Positions 8,332 through 16,779 of a stretch of DNA of 64,000 nt are shown here, piece by piece (positions within the stretch are counted from its first letter, which is position 1; each line of letters starts with the position of its first letter). The stretch covers positions 1-64,000 of the forward strand of contig NZ_POUD01000014.1 of NCBI RefSeq assembly GCF_003236395.1. Direction: 5' to 3'. The DNA comes from Nonomuraea aridisoli. GTDB taxonomy: Bacteria > Actinomycetota > Actinomycetes > Streptosporangiales > Streptosporangiaceae. A program made the translations under genes and the position numbers. The notes beneath the pieces were generated by a model. It was given only the letters and a program-made list of their open reading frames with translations, had not been told where the DNA came from and ran no database searches.

Positions 8332-8598
8332 AGCACCGTTCTGGCTAGTCGCAGGTTCGAGTCATGTGCCAATTCCTCGTTAACGGACAGATCCGACATA
8401 CAACCCGCATCGCCCTTATTCTTCAGAAGTTTCACGGCGATGGCCACGATCTTGGTCGTTTCGCCCTCGGTGCCGCCCGCGTGGCCGCGACCACCGACCA
8501 GGTCCGCCCGCACACTGATCAGCCGGCGGCCCGACGATCCCCCTGGGGTTCACTGGGCCGTCCCGACGTCCGGGAGGTCGTTAGCCTGCCCATCCAGT
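8332..8598. other. Gene-less interval of the decayed locus
   Basis: No convincing coding sequence on either strand. It is somewhat less GC-rich than its surroundings at 8370-8440. It separates the DUF1028 remnant (leftward) from the FadR remnant (rightward) and presumably held their divergent promoters. Confidence 0.5.
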
Positions 8599-9128
8599 CA
8601 GCGGCATCGGCTCCACAGGATGACGACCCACCACACGCGGCCCCGCCCAGCAGCCGCTTCGACGACAAGATCTCCTCGGCGCTCCTGAAGCTCGTCGCCG
8701 GCCTGAAGCCCGGGGAGCGGCTCCCGAACGAGCGCGACATGGCCGCCCAGCCGAACGTCAGCAGGAACGCGCTCCGGCACCTACCGGGAGGAGGGCATCA
8801 GCCCCGACGGCCTGCGTTCACCCTCGACCTGCTCCTGCGCACCGGCCGGCTCACCCTCCCCGACCTGCACCAGGTACGGCACGCCCTCGAACGCCAGGCG
8901 GCCATGCTCGCCGCCGAGCACCGCCACACCGACGCGGCGATCGCCGAGGTACCGCATCATCGGCCGCAGGGTGATGGTCGGCATGCACGAGGAGATCCTC
9001 GACGCCATCGAAGCCGGCAACCCGGTGGCGGCCGGCGGCGCCGTCGACCGCCTCTTCGCCCTCCACCTCCGCATCTCCCGAGCCGTCAACGTACACCCGC
9101 TGGGGACGCCGAGCAGCGAACCTCGATG
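8599..9128 (+). pseudogene. FadR/GntR-family regulator, multiply deleted
   Basis: Three frames together spell a FadR-type regulator. The winged helix reads KPGERLPNERDMAAQPNVSRNALR. Then, after a loss of roughly 20 codons, GTYREEGISPDGLR continues in another frame. A one-base loss near 8815 returns to FTLDLLLRTGRLTLPDLHQ, and a further large gap near 8950 leads to YRIIGRRVMVGMHEEILDAI and DRLFALHLRISRAVN of the FCD domain. Several regions including metal-ligand helices are gone, so no regulator can be made. It probably once controlled the leftward amidohydrolase operon. Confidence 0.75.
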
Positions 9129-9191
9129 ACGTCACGTCCGGGGGTGTCTCCGTCGTCCATGACGTAGGTCCCACGGACAAGGAGGGCTCGC

Positions 9192-9539
9192 GTGTTCGCG
9201 GTCTACGTCACGGTCACCATTCTCGCCTCGGCGGTCATCGGGATGGCGGCCGTCGCCAACCTGACCGGCCACCACCATCCCCGGCGGCAGGCGGACAAGA
9301 TGCGCATACCGCGATGGTGCACGCTTCCCTTCGGCACCCTGCTCGCGGCGGGCTCGTTGGGGCTGCTTGCGGGGTTCGCCGTGCCGGTGCTGGGGACGCT
9401 CGCCGCCGCCGGTCTCGTGGTGTACTTCGTCGTGGCGTTCGGCGCTCACATGCGGGTCCGCGACCACCACCTGGGGATGTGGGCCGTGTTCTTCTCCCTG
9501 GCGGTGGCCGCTCTGGCCGTGAACCTGGCCTACCACTAG
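9192..9539 (+). CDS. DoxX-like small membrane protein
   Basis: 115 residues with four predicted membrane helices (about 2-22, 43-60, 63-84, 95-113). The pattern MAAVANLTGHHH...W, then RIPRW near the second helix, fits the DoxX-like (DoxX_2) family seen widely in actinomycetes, often linked to redox or quinone metabolism without proven function. GTG 9192 follows AAGGAGG at good spacing. It converges on threonine synthase with only four bases between the stops. Confidence 0.7.
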   Translation: MFAVYVTVTILASAVIGMAAVANLTGHHHPRRQADKMRIPRWCTLPFGTLLAAGSLGLLAGFAVPVLGTLAAAGLVVYFVVAFGAHMRVRDHHLGMWAVFFSLAVAALAVNLAYH

Positions 9540-9543
9540 CGGG

Positions 9544-10761
9544 TCAGACGAGGTGGGCGTCCACCGCCAGGACCGGGGCGTCCACCGGGACCGTCTGCGG
9601 GTACTTCACGCCGGCTCCGGTGTTCAGCACGACGACCTGCTCGTCCTCGCCGATCCAGCCCGTCTCGCGCAGCTTGCGGGCGGCGGCGAAGGCGGCCGCG
9701 CCCTCCGGGCAGACGTACGTGCCCTCCAGGGCCGCGACCTGCCGCAGCTCGGCCAGCAGTTCCTCGTCGGTGACCGTCACCGCGGTGCCCGACGTCTCGG
9801 CCAGCGCCTCCAGGATGAGGAAGTCGCCGAGCGGCTTCGGGACGTTGATGCCGAACGCCACCGTGTTCGCGCCCTCCCAGTAGCTGCTCTCCCGTTCGCC
9901 CTGCTCGAACGCGCGGACGATCGGCGCGCACCCCTCGGCCTGCACCGCGACCAGCCGCGGCGGCGGACCCGAGATCCAGCCCAGCTCCCGCAGCTCGGCC
10001 AGGGCCTTGTGGATGCCGATCAGGCCCACTCCCCCGCCGGTCGGGTAGAGGATCACGTCGGGCGTGCGCCAGCCGAGCTGCTCGGCGATCTCGATGCCCA
10101 TGGTCTTCTTGCCCTCGATGCGGTACGGCTCCTTCAGCGTCGAGGTGTCGAAGACCTTGCCGCCGGAGGCCGCGACCAGCTCGCCGACGATCCGCCCGGC
10201 GTCGCTGATCAGGCCGTCGACCAGGTAGAGGTCCGTGCCCGACGCCACGCACTCCCGCCGGGTGATCTCGGGGGCGTCCACCGGCATGACGACCGTGGCG
10301 GCCAGGCCCGCCCGCGCGCCGTAGAGCGCCCAGGCGGCTCCCGCGTTGCCGTTGGTCGGCATCGCCAGGCGTTCGACGCCGAGCTCGGCCGCGCGCGACA
10401 CGCCGACCGCGGCGCCGCGCGCCTTGAAGGAGCCGGTCGGGATCAGCCCTTCGTCCTTCATCAGCAGGCGCGGCAGGCCGATGCGGGCGCCGTACCTCGC
10501 CATGGGGAGCAGCGGAGTCATGCCCTCGCCGAGGGTGACCACCGACTCGGGGCTGCGCACCGGCAGGAGCTCGTGGTAACGCCACAGGTCGGGGGCGCGT
10601 CCCGCGATCTCCTCGGGCCGTACGGAGGACCGGACGGCCGCCAGGTCGTAGCGGGCCAGCAGCGGCGAGCCGCACTTCACGCAGAGGTTCTGCGGACGTT
10701 CGCTGTCGTGCCGGGCCCCGCACCGGCCGCACTCCAGATGGGACAGGTGGCTGAAACTCAC
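9544..10761 (-). CDS. thrC: Threonine synthase
   Basis: 405 residues. PLP enzyme converting O-phosphohomoserine to threonine. An N-terminal zinc-ribbon-like segment (Cys 11, 14, 27, 30) precedes the fold-type II core. The PLP Lys is 113 in PTGSFKARG, preceded by LGEGMTPLL; the phosphate-binding glycine loop is PTGGGVGLIG. Start GTG 10761 with GGGGAG upstream. The gene stands alone rather than with hom or thrB, so it may be an additional, threonine-synthase-like copy, but all core residues are in place. Confidence 0.87.
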   Translation of the reverse strand: MSFSHLSHLECGRCGARHDSERPQNLCVKCGSPLLARYDLAAVRSSVRPEEIAGRAPDLWRYHELLPVRSPESVVTLGEGMTPLLPMARYGARIGLPRLLMKDEGLIPTGSFKARGAAVGVSRAAELGVERLAMPTNGNAGAAWALYGARAGLAATVVMPVDAPEITRRECVASGTDLYLVDGLISDAGRIVGELVAASGGKVFDTSTLKEPYRIEGKKTMGIEIAEQLGWRTPDVILYPTGGGVGLIGIHKALAELRELGWISGPPPRLVAVQAEGCAPIVRAFEQGERESSYWEGANTVAFGINVPKPLGDFLILEALAETSGTAVTVTDEELLAELRQVAALEGTYVCPEGAAAFAAARKLRETGWIGEDEQVVVLNTGAGVKYPQTVPVDAPVLAVDAHLV

Positions 10762-10801
10762 GCATACTCCCCTTGTCGCTGTTAAGGGCCAAGAGTACGA
10801 C

Positions 10802-11365
10802 TTAGGCCGTCTTGATCCACTCGTCGATCGTGACGACGTCCGCCTGCCGGGGGAACACCTTCTCGGTGAGCACGCGGTGCACCTCGGCGTCGCTATCCAG
10901 GCAGCCGTCCGCCAGCACGGTCAGCGCGAAGTCGAGGTCGGCGGCCTGGCGCAGCGTCGACAGCACCACGCCGCTGGTCGCGATCCCGGTCAGCACCAGG
11001 GAGTCGATCCCGGCGGCGCGCAGCACCATGTCGAGGTCGCTGCCGGCGAAGGCGCTGACGCGCTTCTTCGTCACGATCACGTCCTCGGGGCGCGGCGCCA
11101 CGTCCGGGTGCACCTCGGTGGCCCGCTCGTCGGTGAACCCGCCGCCCGCCGAGGCCCGCGCGGCGATCTGGCCGAACGTCTTGTTGCGCGGGCTGATCTC
11201 CGGGTAGCCCGGACGGAACCCGACGACCACGTAGATCACCGGGATCCCGGCGGCACGGGCCGCGTCGATCGCGCGGCGCAGCCTCGGCAGGTAGCCGGGG
11301 TCGTCGCCGAAGCGTTCGACGATCGTGCGCTGCACGTCCATCACGAGGAAGGCGCTCTTCGCCAT
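10802..11365 (-). CDS. Isochorismatase-like hydrolase lacking the catalytic Cys
   Basis: 187 residues with the isochorismatase Rossmann fold. Catalytic Asp 10 (VMDVQ) and Lys 100/101 (TKKRVSAF) are present. The nucleophile position of cysteine hydrolases, normally G-x-x-T-x-x-C-V, reads GIATSGVVLST, so Val 133 replaces Cys. That argues against nicotinamidase or N-carbamoylsarcosine amidase chemistry and for a PhzD-like vinyl-ether hydrolysis mechanism, which needs no Cys, or for a non-enzymatic role. Start ATG 11365; it overlaps the 3' end of the broken MFS gene upstream by 25 bp, so the two were one operon. Confidence 0.8.
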   Translation of the reverse strand: MAKSAFLVMDVQRTIVERFGDDPGYLPRLRRAIDAARAAGIPVIYVVVGFRPGYPEISPRNKTFGQIAARASAGGGFTDERATEVHPDVAPRPEDVIVTKKRVSAFAGSDLDMVLRAAGIDSLVLTGIATSGVVLSTLRQAADLDFALTVLADGCLDSDAEVHRVLTEKVFPRQADVVTIDEWIKTA

Positions 11366-12710
11366 TGTCGTCCTTTCGCGGTAGGGAGGGGCGGCTCGTC
11401 CGTCCGCTGGTGGCGTCCCCGCAGCGCCGAGGCCACCGCGGAGATCAGGGCCATGGCCGTGGCCACGCCGAAGACGATCGCCAGGCCATGGTGGAACGGC
11501 CCGGAGACCAGGCCGGGGGAGAAGCCGAAGCCGGTCAGCGTGTCGCGCTGCACGGCCGACAGGTGGGCGAGCGTGGGGCCGAGCAGGTGCTGGATCGGGT
11601 TCTCGCCGAGGAAGGTGGCGAAGAGCGTGCTCACCGGCGGCAGCGACGAGGCCAGCCCGGAGATCATCAGCGAGAAGAACACGCCGACGCCGGATACGAG
11701 AAGTTCACCGGCAGCAGCAGGCCGACGAAGGCCCCCGCCATCACGATCAGCCCGGTCGTGGAGAACAGCCGGGCGCCGAACCGGTCGGACATGTACCCCG
11801 AGATCGGCCCGGCGACGAGGAACCCGACGGTCAGCGGCAACATGAAGATGCCGGCCCACAGCGGCGTGTCCTCGAAGGCGTAGCCGTGCAGGGGCAGCCA
11901 GACGCCCTGCAACCACATGATCAGCATGAACTGCAGGCCGCCGCGCGCGATCGCGGTCAGCAGCGCCGCGAGATTGCCCATCGCGAACGCCTGGACGCGG
12001 AACAACGAGAGCCGGAACATCGGCTCCTTGACCCTGGTCTCGATCAGGCAGAACAGCCCCAGCAGGACGACACCGCCGATGAGCCCGGCGAGCACCTTGG
12101 GGTTGCCCCCAGCCGGTGGCGCCGCCGCCGTAGGGCTGGATGCCGTACGTGATGCCCGCCAGCAGGATGCCCGCGCCGGCCGCGAACGTGACGTTGCCCA
12201 GCCAGTCGATCCGGCCGCGTCGCCCGGAGGCCGTTGCGCGCAGGCTGCGGTACGACCAGATCGTGCCCACCACGCTGATCGGCACGCTCACCCAGAACAC
12301 CGCCCGCCAGTCGATGACGGCCAGCAGCCCGCCCGCCAGCAGGCCGAGAAACTGCCCGGCCAGCGCGGTGATCTGGTTGATGCCGAGGGCCATGCCGCGC
12401 TGAACGGGTCGAGCGACAGCGCGACCGACGCGCAGGCGAAGATGAGGAAGCCCAGGTTGTAGATCCTGACCCGGCCGAACATGTCGCCGAGCCGGCCGAG
12501 CACGACGACGAGCACGGCCGAGACCAGCAGGTAGCCGAGGATCATCCAGAGCAGGTAGCCGATGTTGCCGGGCGCGAGCGGGTCGAGCCCGATGCCGCGG
12601 AAGATCGCTGGCAGGGAGATGATCACGATGGAGGCGTCCATCGTGGCGATCAGCACGCCGAGGGTGGTGTTGGACAGCGCGATCCACTTGTAGTTCGGAC
12701 CGACGGGCAC
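11341..12710 (-). pseudogene. Broken DHA2-type MFS drug exporter
   Basis: Three frames are needed to read a 14-helix EmrB/QacA-type transporter. The N-terminus reads WIALSNTTLGVLIATMDASI, typical of the family. After ACASVALSLDPF about 50 codons (helix 4 and motif C region) are missing, and reading resumes with RGMALGINQITALAGQF. A second shift lies near 12105, restored at LAGLIGGVVLLG. A third lesion after LLLPVNFSYP removes further codons before GVFFSLMISGLASSLPP. No functional exporter can be made, although promoter and operator look untouched. Confidence 0.8.
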
Positions 12711-12726
12711 GGGAGCGACAATAGAC

Positions 12727-12749
12727 CTGTTAGTTACGCTAACTAACAG
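12727..12749. promoter_or_regulatory. Perfect 10-bp-arm operator of the MFS gene
   Basis: CTGTTAGTTA and TAACTAACAG form a perfect inverted repeat around CGC, 17 bp upstream of the MFS start. The size and TTAGT/ACTAA composition are typical of TetR- or MarR-family operators controlling exporters. No TetR or MarR gene lies next to it, so the regulator has been lost or is encoded elsewhere. Confidence 0.7.
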
Positions 12750-12761
12750 TGGGGGTGGCCT

Positions 12762-13214
12762 TCACCAGGAGCGGTTGGCGTAGGAGCTCCAGTCGTAGCG
12801 CCCGACCTGGCCCTCGCCGATGCGGAACTTGTAACCGTCGAACCCGCCACGGGCGCTGTAGCTGAAGCGGAACTTGCCGTGCCCGCCGGTGACCAGCCGG
12901 TGGCCCTGGTGCCAGCCACGCCCGTCGTGGTACCAGAAGTCCACGTACGTCTTCTCACGGTCGCGGTCACGGTCCCACACGTCCACATCGAAGTAGTAAC
13001 GGCCGTTGGCGTAGTAGTAGAAGCCCTTGTAGTAGGAACGGTGGCCGCTCGACTCACCCCTGCCGTAGCCGGAGTACCCCTCGAACCAGTGCTTGCTGAA
13101 CGACGACGCCGTGCTCGCACTCGTGGTGGCCGCCTGCGCGGGAGCCGCCGCGACACCGGCCACCACGGCGCCGGCCAGGACCGTACCGGCGAGCAGGCTA
13201 CGAAGCTTCGACAT
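12762..13214 (-). CDS. Small secreted tyrosine-rich protein
   Basis: 150 residues. Signal peptide MSKLRSLLAGTVLAGAVVAG with cleavage after AQA (about 29). The mature part is rich in Tyr, Gly and Asp/Arg (for example YYKGFYYYANGRYYFDVDVW) and holds no Cys, suggesting a small all-beta extracellular protein. The spacing of aromatic residues in two halves (FYYYANGRYYFDVDVW and TYVDFWYHDGRGWH) hints at internal strand repeats. No family recognised. Start ATG 13214 has AGGGATGGG upstream. Confidence 0.7.
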   Translation of the reverse strand: MSKLRSLLAGTVLAGAVVAGVAAAPAQAATTSASTASSFSKHWFEGYSGYGRGESSGHRSYYKGFYYYANGRYYFDVDVWDRDRDREKTYVDFWYHDGRGWHQGHRLVTGGHGKFRFSYSARGGFDGYKFRIGEGQVGRYDWSSYANRSW

Positions 13215-13426
13215 GACAACCCATCCCTAGTTCTGAGGAAGAACCTCCGAAGCGATCGCTCCGGACGACCCTCAATCTAGGCAGCCGCGATCTCCCGTTC
13301 TGGGTACAAACGCACAGATCAGCGTCGGCGTGCACAACGACACACTCGACCGATCGAGGCCGGAAACTGACCTCGATTGCCGTCATTGTTGTCCTTGACC
13401 GGGCACCACGAACGGAAGGCATCACC

Positions 13427-13954
13427 ATGACCGTCAAAGAGCTGATCACGGACGAGCGCGCCGACCTGCTGGCGATGCTCGCCCAGCACCGGCACTTCCT
13501 CCGCTTCACCACCCGCGGCCTCACCGACGAGCAGGCCCGGCAGCGCACCACCGCCAGCGAGCTGTGCCTCGGCGGCCTGGTCAAGCACGTGGCCGAGGTC
13601 GAGCGGGGCTGGGTCGACTTCATCCTGGATGGGCCGTCGGCGATGCCCGACCACGCCTCGATGACCGAGGCCGACTGGGCGCGGCGGGCCGACGGGTTCC
13701 GGCTGCTGCCCGAGGAGACCCTGGCGGGCGTGCTGGACGACTACGCCGAGGTGGCCCGCAGGACCGACGAGGTGGTCGCCGCCCTGCCCGACCTCGGCGC
13801 GACCCAGCCGCTGCCCGAGGCCCCGTGGTTCGAGGCCGGCGCCCGGTGGTCGGCCCGGCGGGTTCTGATGCACATCGTCGCCGAGACCGCCCAGCACGCC
13901 GGCCACGCCGACATCATCCGCGAGTCCCTGGACGGCGCCAAGAGCATGGGCTAG
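13427..13954 (+). CDS. DinB-family (DUF664-type) protein
   Basis: 175 residues forming a four-helix DinB fold. Putative metal-binding histidines lie in LVKHVAEVERGW (about residue 50) and in the C-terminal LMHIVAETAQHAGHADIIRE. Related proteins include mycothiol- and bacillithiol-dependent transferases, but this one belongs to the uncharacterised actinobacterial group. Start ATG 13427 after GGAAGG. It stands alone and is followed by a GC hairpin. Confidence 0.8.
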   Translation: MTVKELITDERADLLAMLAQHRHFLRFTTRGLTDEQARQRTTASELCLGGLVKHVAEVERGWVDFILDGPSAMPDHASMTEADWARRADGFRLLPEETLAGVLDDYAEVARRTDEVVAALPDLGATQPLPEAPWFEAGARWSARRVLMHIVAETAQHAGHADIIRESLDGAKSMG

Positions 13955-13971
13955 AGCCCGCACAGTCGGCT

Positions 13972-13990
13972 CGGCCCCGGTCAGGGGCCG
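13972..13990. terminator. Hairpin after the DinB gene
   Basis: CGGCCCC/GGGGCCG with a five-base loop, 18 bp after the stop codon. No U-tract. Confidence 0.4.
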
Positions 13991-14135
13991 CGTCGAAGGG
14001 GGTGCGCGACGGACGGCCGGGGAGTGGGGCCCATTAGGGTCTTTTCATTTTCGTTACTCTGCGTTGCAGTCTCGTTACGATGTGTAGCGCTGGGCGCCCG
14101 GCGACGTCACACTCCCCATCTCATCGAGGTGCACA

Positions 14136-14513
14136 ATGCAGACCATGCGACGGTTCGCCGTCATCGCCGCGGCAGCGGCGGGGCTCATGCTGGCTCCGGC
14201 CGGCATCACCGCGGCCAGCGCCCACTCCGGAGACCGCGACGGCGGCCCCGGCGGCCTGCTGTCCAACGTCTCCGGGCGCAACTCCTCCGGTCACGCCAAC
14301 CTCTGCGGCACGGGCAAGCTGGCCATCCTGAAGGAGCGCACCTGCGTCACCAAGCACAACGGCCACGCCAAGGGCGGCGACTACGTCGGCCCGAGCGGCG
14401 GGGTGCTGTCCAACCTCCTGTTCGCCCGCAACGCCTCCGGCCACAGCAACAACTGCGGTAACGAGACGATCTCGCTCATGAGCCGCACGACCTGCGTGAC
14501 CGTGCACAAGTAA
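14136..14513 (+). CDS. Secreted two-repeat chaplin-like protein
   Basis: 125 residues with a signal peptide (hydrophobic run about 6-24, cleavage after ASA near 28). The mature chain contains two tandem copies of a 35-40-residue unit. Unit 1 runs GGLLSNVSGRNSSGHANLCG to RTCVT, unit 2 GGVLSNLLFARNASGHSNNCG to RTTCVT. Each has two Cys 14 residues apart, starting with CG and ending with CV. The GGxLS...N...CGN...C layout resembles chaplins, surface amphipathic proteins of sporulating actinomycetes, but the Cys spacing is shorter than in classical chaplins. The Cys pairs probably form disulfides outside the cell. ATG 14136 is taken; ATG 14145 is possible. Confidence 0.65.
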   Translation: MQTMRRFAVIAAAAAGLMLAPAGITAASAHSGDRDGGPGGLLSNVSGRNSSGHANLCGTGKLAILKERTCVTKHNGHAKGGDYVGPSGGVLSNLLFARNASGHSNNCGNETISLMSRTTCVTVHK

Positions 14514-14527
14514 AGATCACGCGGCCA

Positions 14528-14560
14528 CCCGCCGAGGTCCCCGCAGAGGACCTCGGCGGG
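14528..14560. terminator. Strong hairpin after the chaplin-like gene
   Basis: CCCGCCGAGGTCC and GGACCTCGGCGGG, a perfect 13-bp stem with a seven-base loop, start 15 bp after the stop codon. Confidence 0.7.
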
Positions 14561-14604
14561 CGTGCGTTCAGTCGATTGTTCCTGTGGCACCTTCGGAGGT
14601 GATG

Positions 14605-15771
14605 ATGGGATCCGACCCGCAGCTCACGATCGGTGCGGTGGTCCCCAAGACCGGCCGGCTCGCCCGGCTCGGCGACCCGATGTCCTTCGTCCTCGACACC
14701 GTCGCGCCCCAGCTCCCGCCCGTGCGCGCCGGCGGCCGCCGCCACGGCGTGCGGGTCGCGATCCGCGACAGCCGTTCCCAGCCGTCGGGCGCGCGTCAGG
14801 CCGTGCGCGAACTGGTGGAGGACGAGCGGGCCGACATAGTGATCACCATGGCCGGCACCAGGGTGCTGCCCGCGGTGACCGAGACCTGCGAGAGCCTGCG
14901 GGTGCCGTGCGTGTCCACCACCTTCCCCTGGCAGGCGTACGTGCACGCGCGCGGCGCGGAGGCGTTCCGCTGGACGTACCACTTCGCCTGGGGGCTGGAC
15001 GACATCGCCGCCGTGTTCGCGGAGATATGGGAACGGCTGGGCGGCACGCAGACGGTCGGCTGCCTGTGGAACGACGACCTGCAGGGCGACATGTCGCGCC
15101 GCCACTTCGCGCCCGAGGCCGCCCGGCGCGGCCACACCCTCGTCGATCCCGGCGGATACGAGGAGCCCGCCGCCGACCTGCGCGACCACCTCGACCACTT
15201 CCGCCGCTTCGAGGCCGACATCGTCACCAGCGCCGCCACGGCCGCCGACCTGGCTCTCTATCACCGCCAGGCCACGCGGGCCGGGCAGCGCCCCCGGCTG
15301 ATCACCTGCTCGCGGTGGCTGACCTATCCCCATGCCGGCATCGCCGCCGACCTCGCCGAGGCGCGGGTGGCCACCCTGGTCTACTGGACGCCGCACCACC
15401 CCCACCGCTCGTCCCTGGACGACACCACCGCCGCCGACCTGGCCGCGGCCTACGAGCAGGCGACCGGGCGTCCGTGGCTGCAGCCGCTGGGCCTGGCCCA
15501 CGCGCTGGTCGAGGTGGCCCACCACGCCCTGGCCGGCGCGGACGATCCGGCCGATCCGGGCGCGGTCGCCGAGGCGGTCGCCCGCACCCGCCTCGCCACC
15601 GTCGCGGGCGTCCTCGACTGGACGAACGGCCCCACGCCGAACTTCGCCCTGCTCCCCCTGGTCGGCGGCCAGTGGCTGCCCACCCGCCACGGCCACGAGC
15701 TCGCCGTGGTCACCAACACCGCCGCCCCTGACGTGCCGATCACCGCCGACGTGAGCCCCATGCCGCGCTGA
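14605..15771 (+). CDS. Periplasmic-binding-fold protein without export signal
   Basis: 388 residues of the branched-chain amino acid/amide binding fold (Peripla_BP_6 type): LTIGAVVPKTGRLARLGDP at the start, ADIVITMAGTRVLPAV and a C-terminal LDWTNGPTPNFALLPLVGG. GGAGG (14595-14599) sits five bases before ATG 14605, so the protein begins right at the first strand with no signal peptide or lipobox. It therefore stays in the cytoplasm, as AmiC-type ligand sensors do. No permease or ATPase is adjacent; the neighbour is a convergent XRE-type regulator. Confidence 0.7.
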   Translation: MGSDPQLTIGAVVPKTGRLARLGDPMSFVLDTVAPQLPPVRAGGRRHGVRVAIRDSRSQPSGARQAVRELVEDERADIVITMAGTRVLPAVTETCESLRVPCVSTTFPWQAYVHARGAEAFRWTYHFAWGLDDIAAVFAEIWERLGGTQTVGCLWNDDLQGDMSRRHFAPEAARRGHTLVDPGGYEEPAADLRDHLDHFRRFEADIVTSAATAADLALYHRQATRAGQRPRLITCSRWLTYPHAGIAADLAEARVATLVYWTPHHPHRSSLDDTTAADLAAAYEQATGRPWLQPLGLAHALVEVAHHALAGADDPADPGAVAEAVARTRLATVAGVLDWTNGPTPNFALLPLVGGQWLPTRHGHELAVVTNTAAPDVPITADVSPMPR

Positions 15772-15775
15772 GAGG

Positions 15776-16615
15776 TCAGCCGTCGAAGGTCTGCTCGCCG
15801 AGGACGTGGAGGAACGCGAAGTTGTCGGCGGTGGTCGAGCCCGGCTGCGGGCGGAAGATCACCAGCCGGTGCCCGGTGGTGGAGCTGAGGACGAAGTCGC
15901 ACTGCACGTCGAGCGGTCCCGCATGCGGGTGGATCAGGTGCTTGCGGGTGGAGCGGAGGGGCTCGACGGCCATGTCGTCCCAGTACCGGGCGAACTCCTC
16001 GCTCTCCCCCAGGAGGTCGGCGATGAGGCGCTCGGACACCGCGTCCCCGCCCCGGCGGGCGGCGGCGGCGCGCAGGTCGGCCGTGTAGCCGCGGCCGATG
16101 GCCTCGTGCTCCTCCGGGAGGTTGAGCGCGCGTGACCCGGGATCGGTGAACCAGCGCCAGGTCACGTTCCCGGCCCGCTCGTCGCCGAGTCGCCACGAGC
16201 CGACGAGGGCCTGGCTCAGCCGGTTCTGGGCGAGCACCGTGTTGAGGTCGTCCACGACGTGGGCGGGCACGGTGGTCAGGGCGTCGAGCAGGAACATCAT
16301 CGCCGGGTCGACGTACCCGCCGGTCGAGCCCGACAGCGGCGGCGCGTAGCCGGCCAGCCGGTAGAGGTGGTCGCGCTCGTCGACGGACAGCCGCAGCGCC
16401 CTGGCCAGGCTCGCCAGCATCGCTTGCGACGGGTGGGCGTTGCGCGACTGCTCGAGCCGTTCGTAGTAGTCGACGGAGACGTTGGCGAGCAGCGCGACCT
16501 CGGATCTGCGCAGCCCAGGGGTACGGCGGCGGCCGCCGGCGACGAGCCCGACGTCGGCGGGGCGCAGCGCCTCGCGCCTGGCCCGCAGGAAGCTCCCCAC
16601 GTCGTTGTGCTTCAT
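15776..16615 (-). CDS. XRE-type regulator with MmyB-like ligand domain
   Basis: 279 residues. The N-terminal helix-turn-helix includes LRRSEVALLANVSVDYYERLEQSRNAHPS. The remainder is the MmyB-like ligand-binding domain (PAHVVDDLNTVLAQNRLSQAL, then WRWFTDPGSRALN and the C-terminal GPLDVQCDFVLSSTTGHRLVIFRPQPGS). Such proteins usually repress a neighbouring short-chain dehydrogenase or flavin gene; here the upstream neighbour is the broken siderophore importer. ATG 16615 is chosen because the open frame upstream to 16843 shows no family resemblance. Confidence 0.85.
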   Translation of the reverse strand: MKHNDVGSFLRARREALRPADVGLVAGGRRRTPGLRRSEVALLANVSVDYYERLEQSRNAHPSQAMLASLARALRLSVDERDHLYRLAGYAPPLSGSTGGYVDPAMMFLLDALTTVPAHVVDDLNTVLAQNRLSQALVGSWRLGDERAGNVTWRWFTDPGSRALNLPEEHEAIGRGYTADLRAAAARRGGDAVSERLIADLLGESEEFARYWDDMAVEPLRSTRKHLIHPHAGPLDVQCDFVLSSTTGHRLVIFRPQPGSTTADNFAFLHVLGEQTFDG

Positions 16616-16779
16616 TCTCGGCTGATATCCCCCACCCACTACCTTTTCGGCAGAAATCGCCAAACCGAGCGCGGCCAGGCTATCCGAGCCCCATCCGAGC
16701 GCCACGGCGGCCACCGTGGTCGCCGCCCAGCCAGGATGCTGCGGTTCAGGGCGCGGCACGAACGCCCTGTTCAGCCCCG
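16616..16779. other. Gene-less interval before the ABC importer
   Basis: This should hold the divergent promoters of the XRE regulator and the importer operon and the signal sequence of the binding protein. No lipoprotein signal peptide can be read in any frame, which suggests that the 5' end of the binding-protein gene has been lost. Confidence 0.4.
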
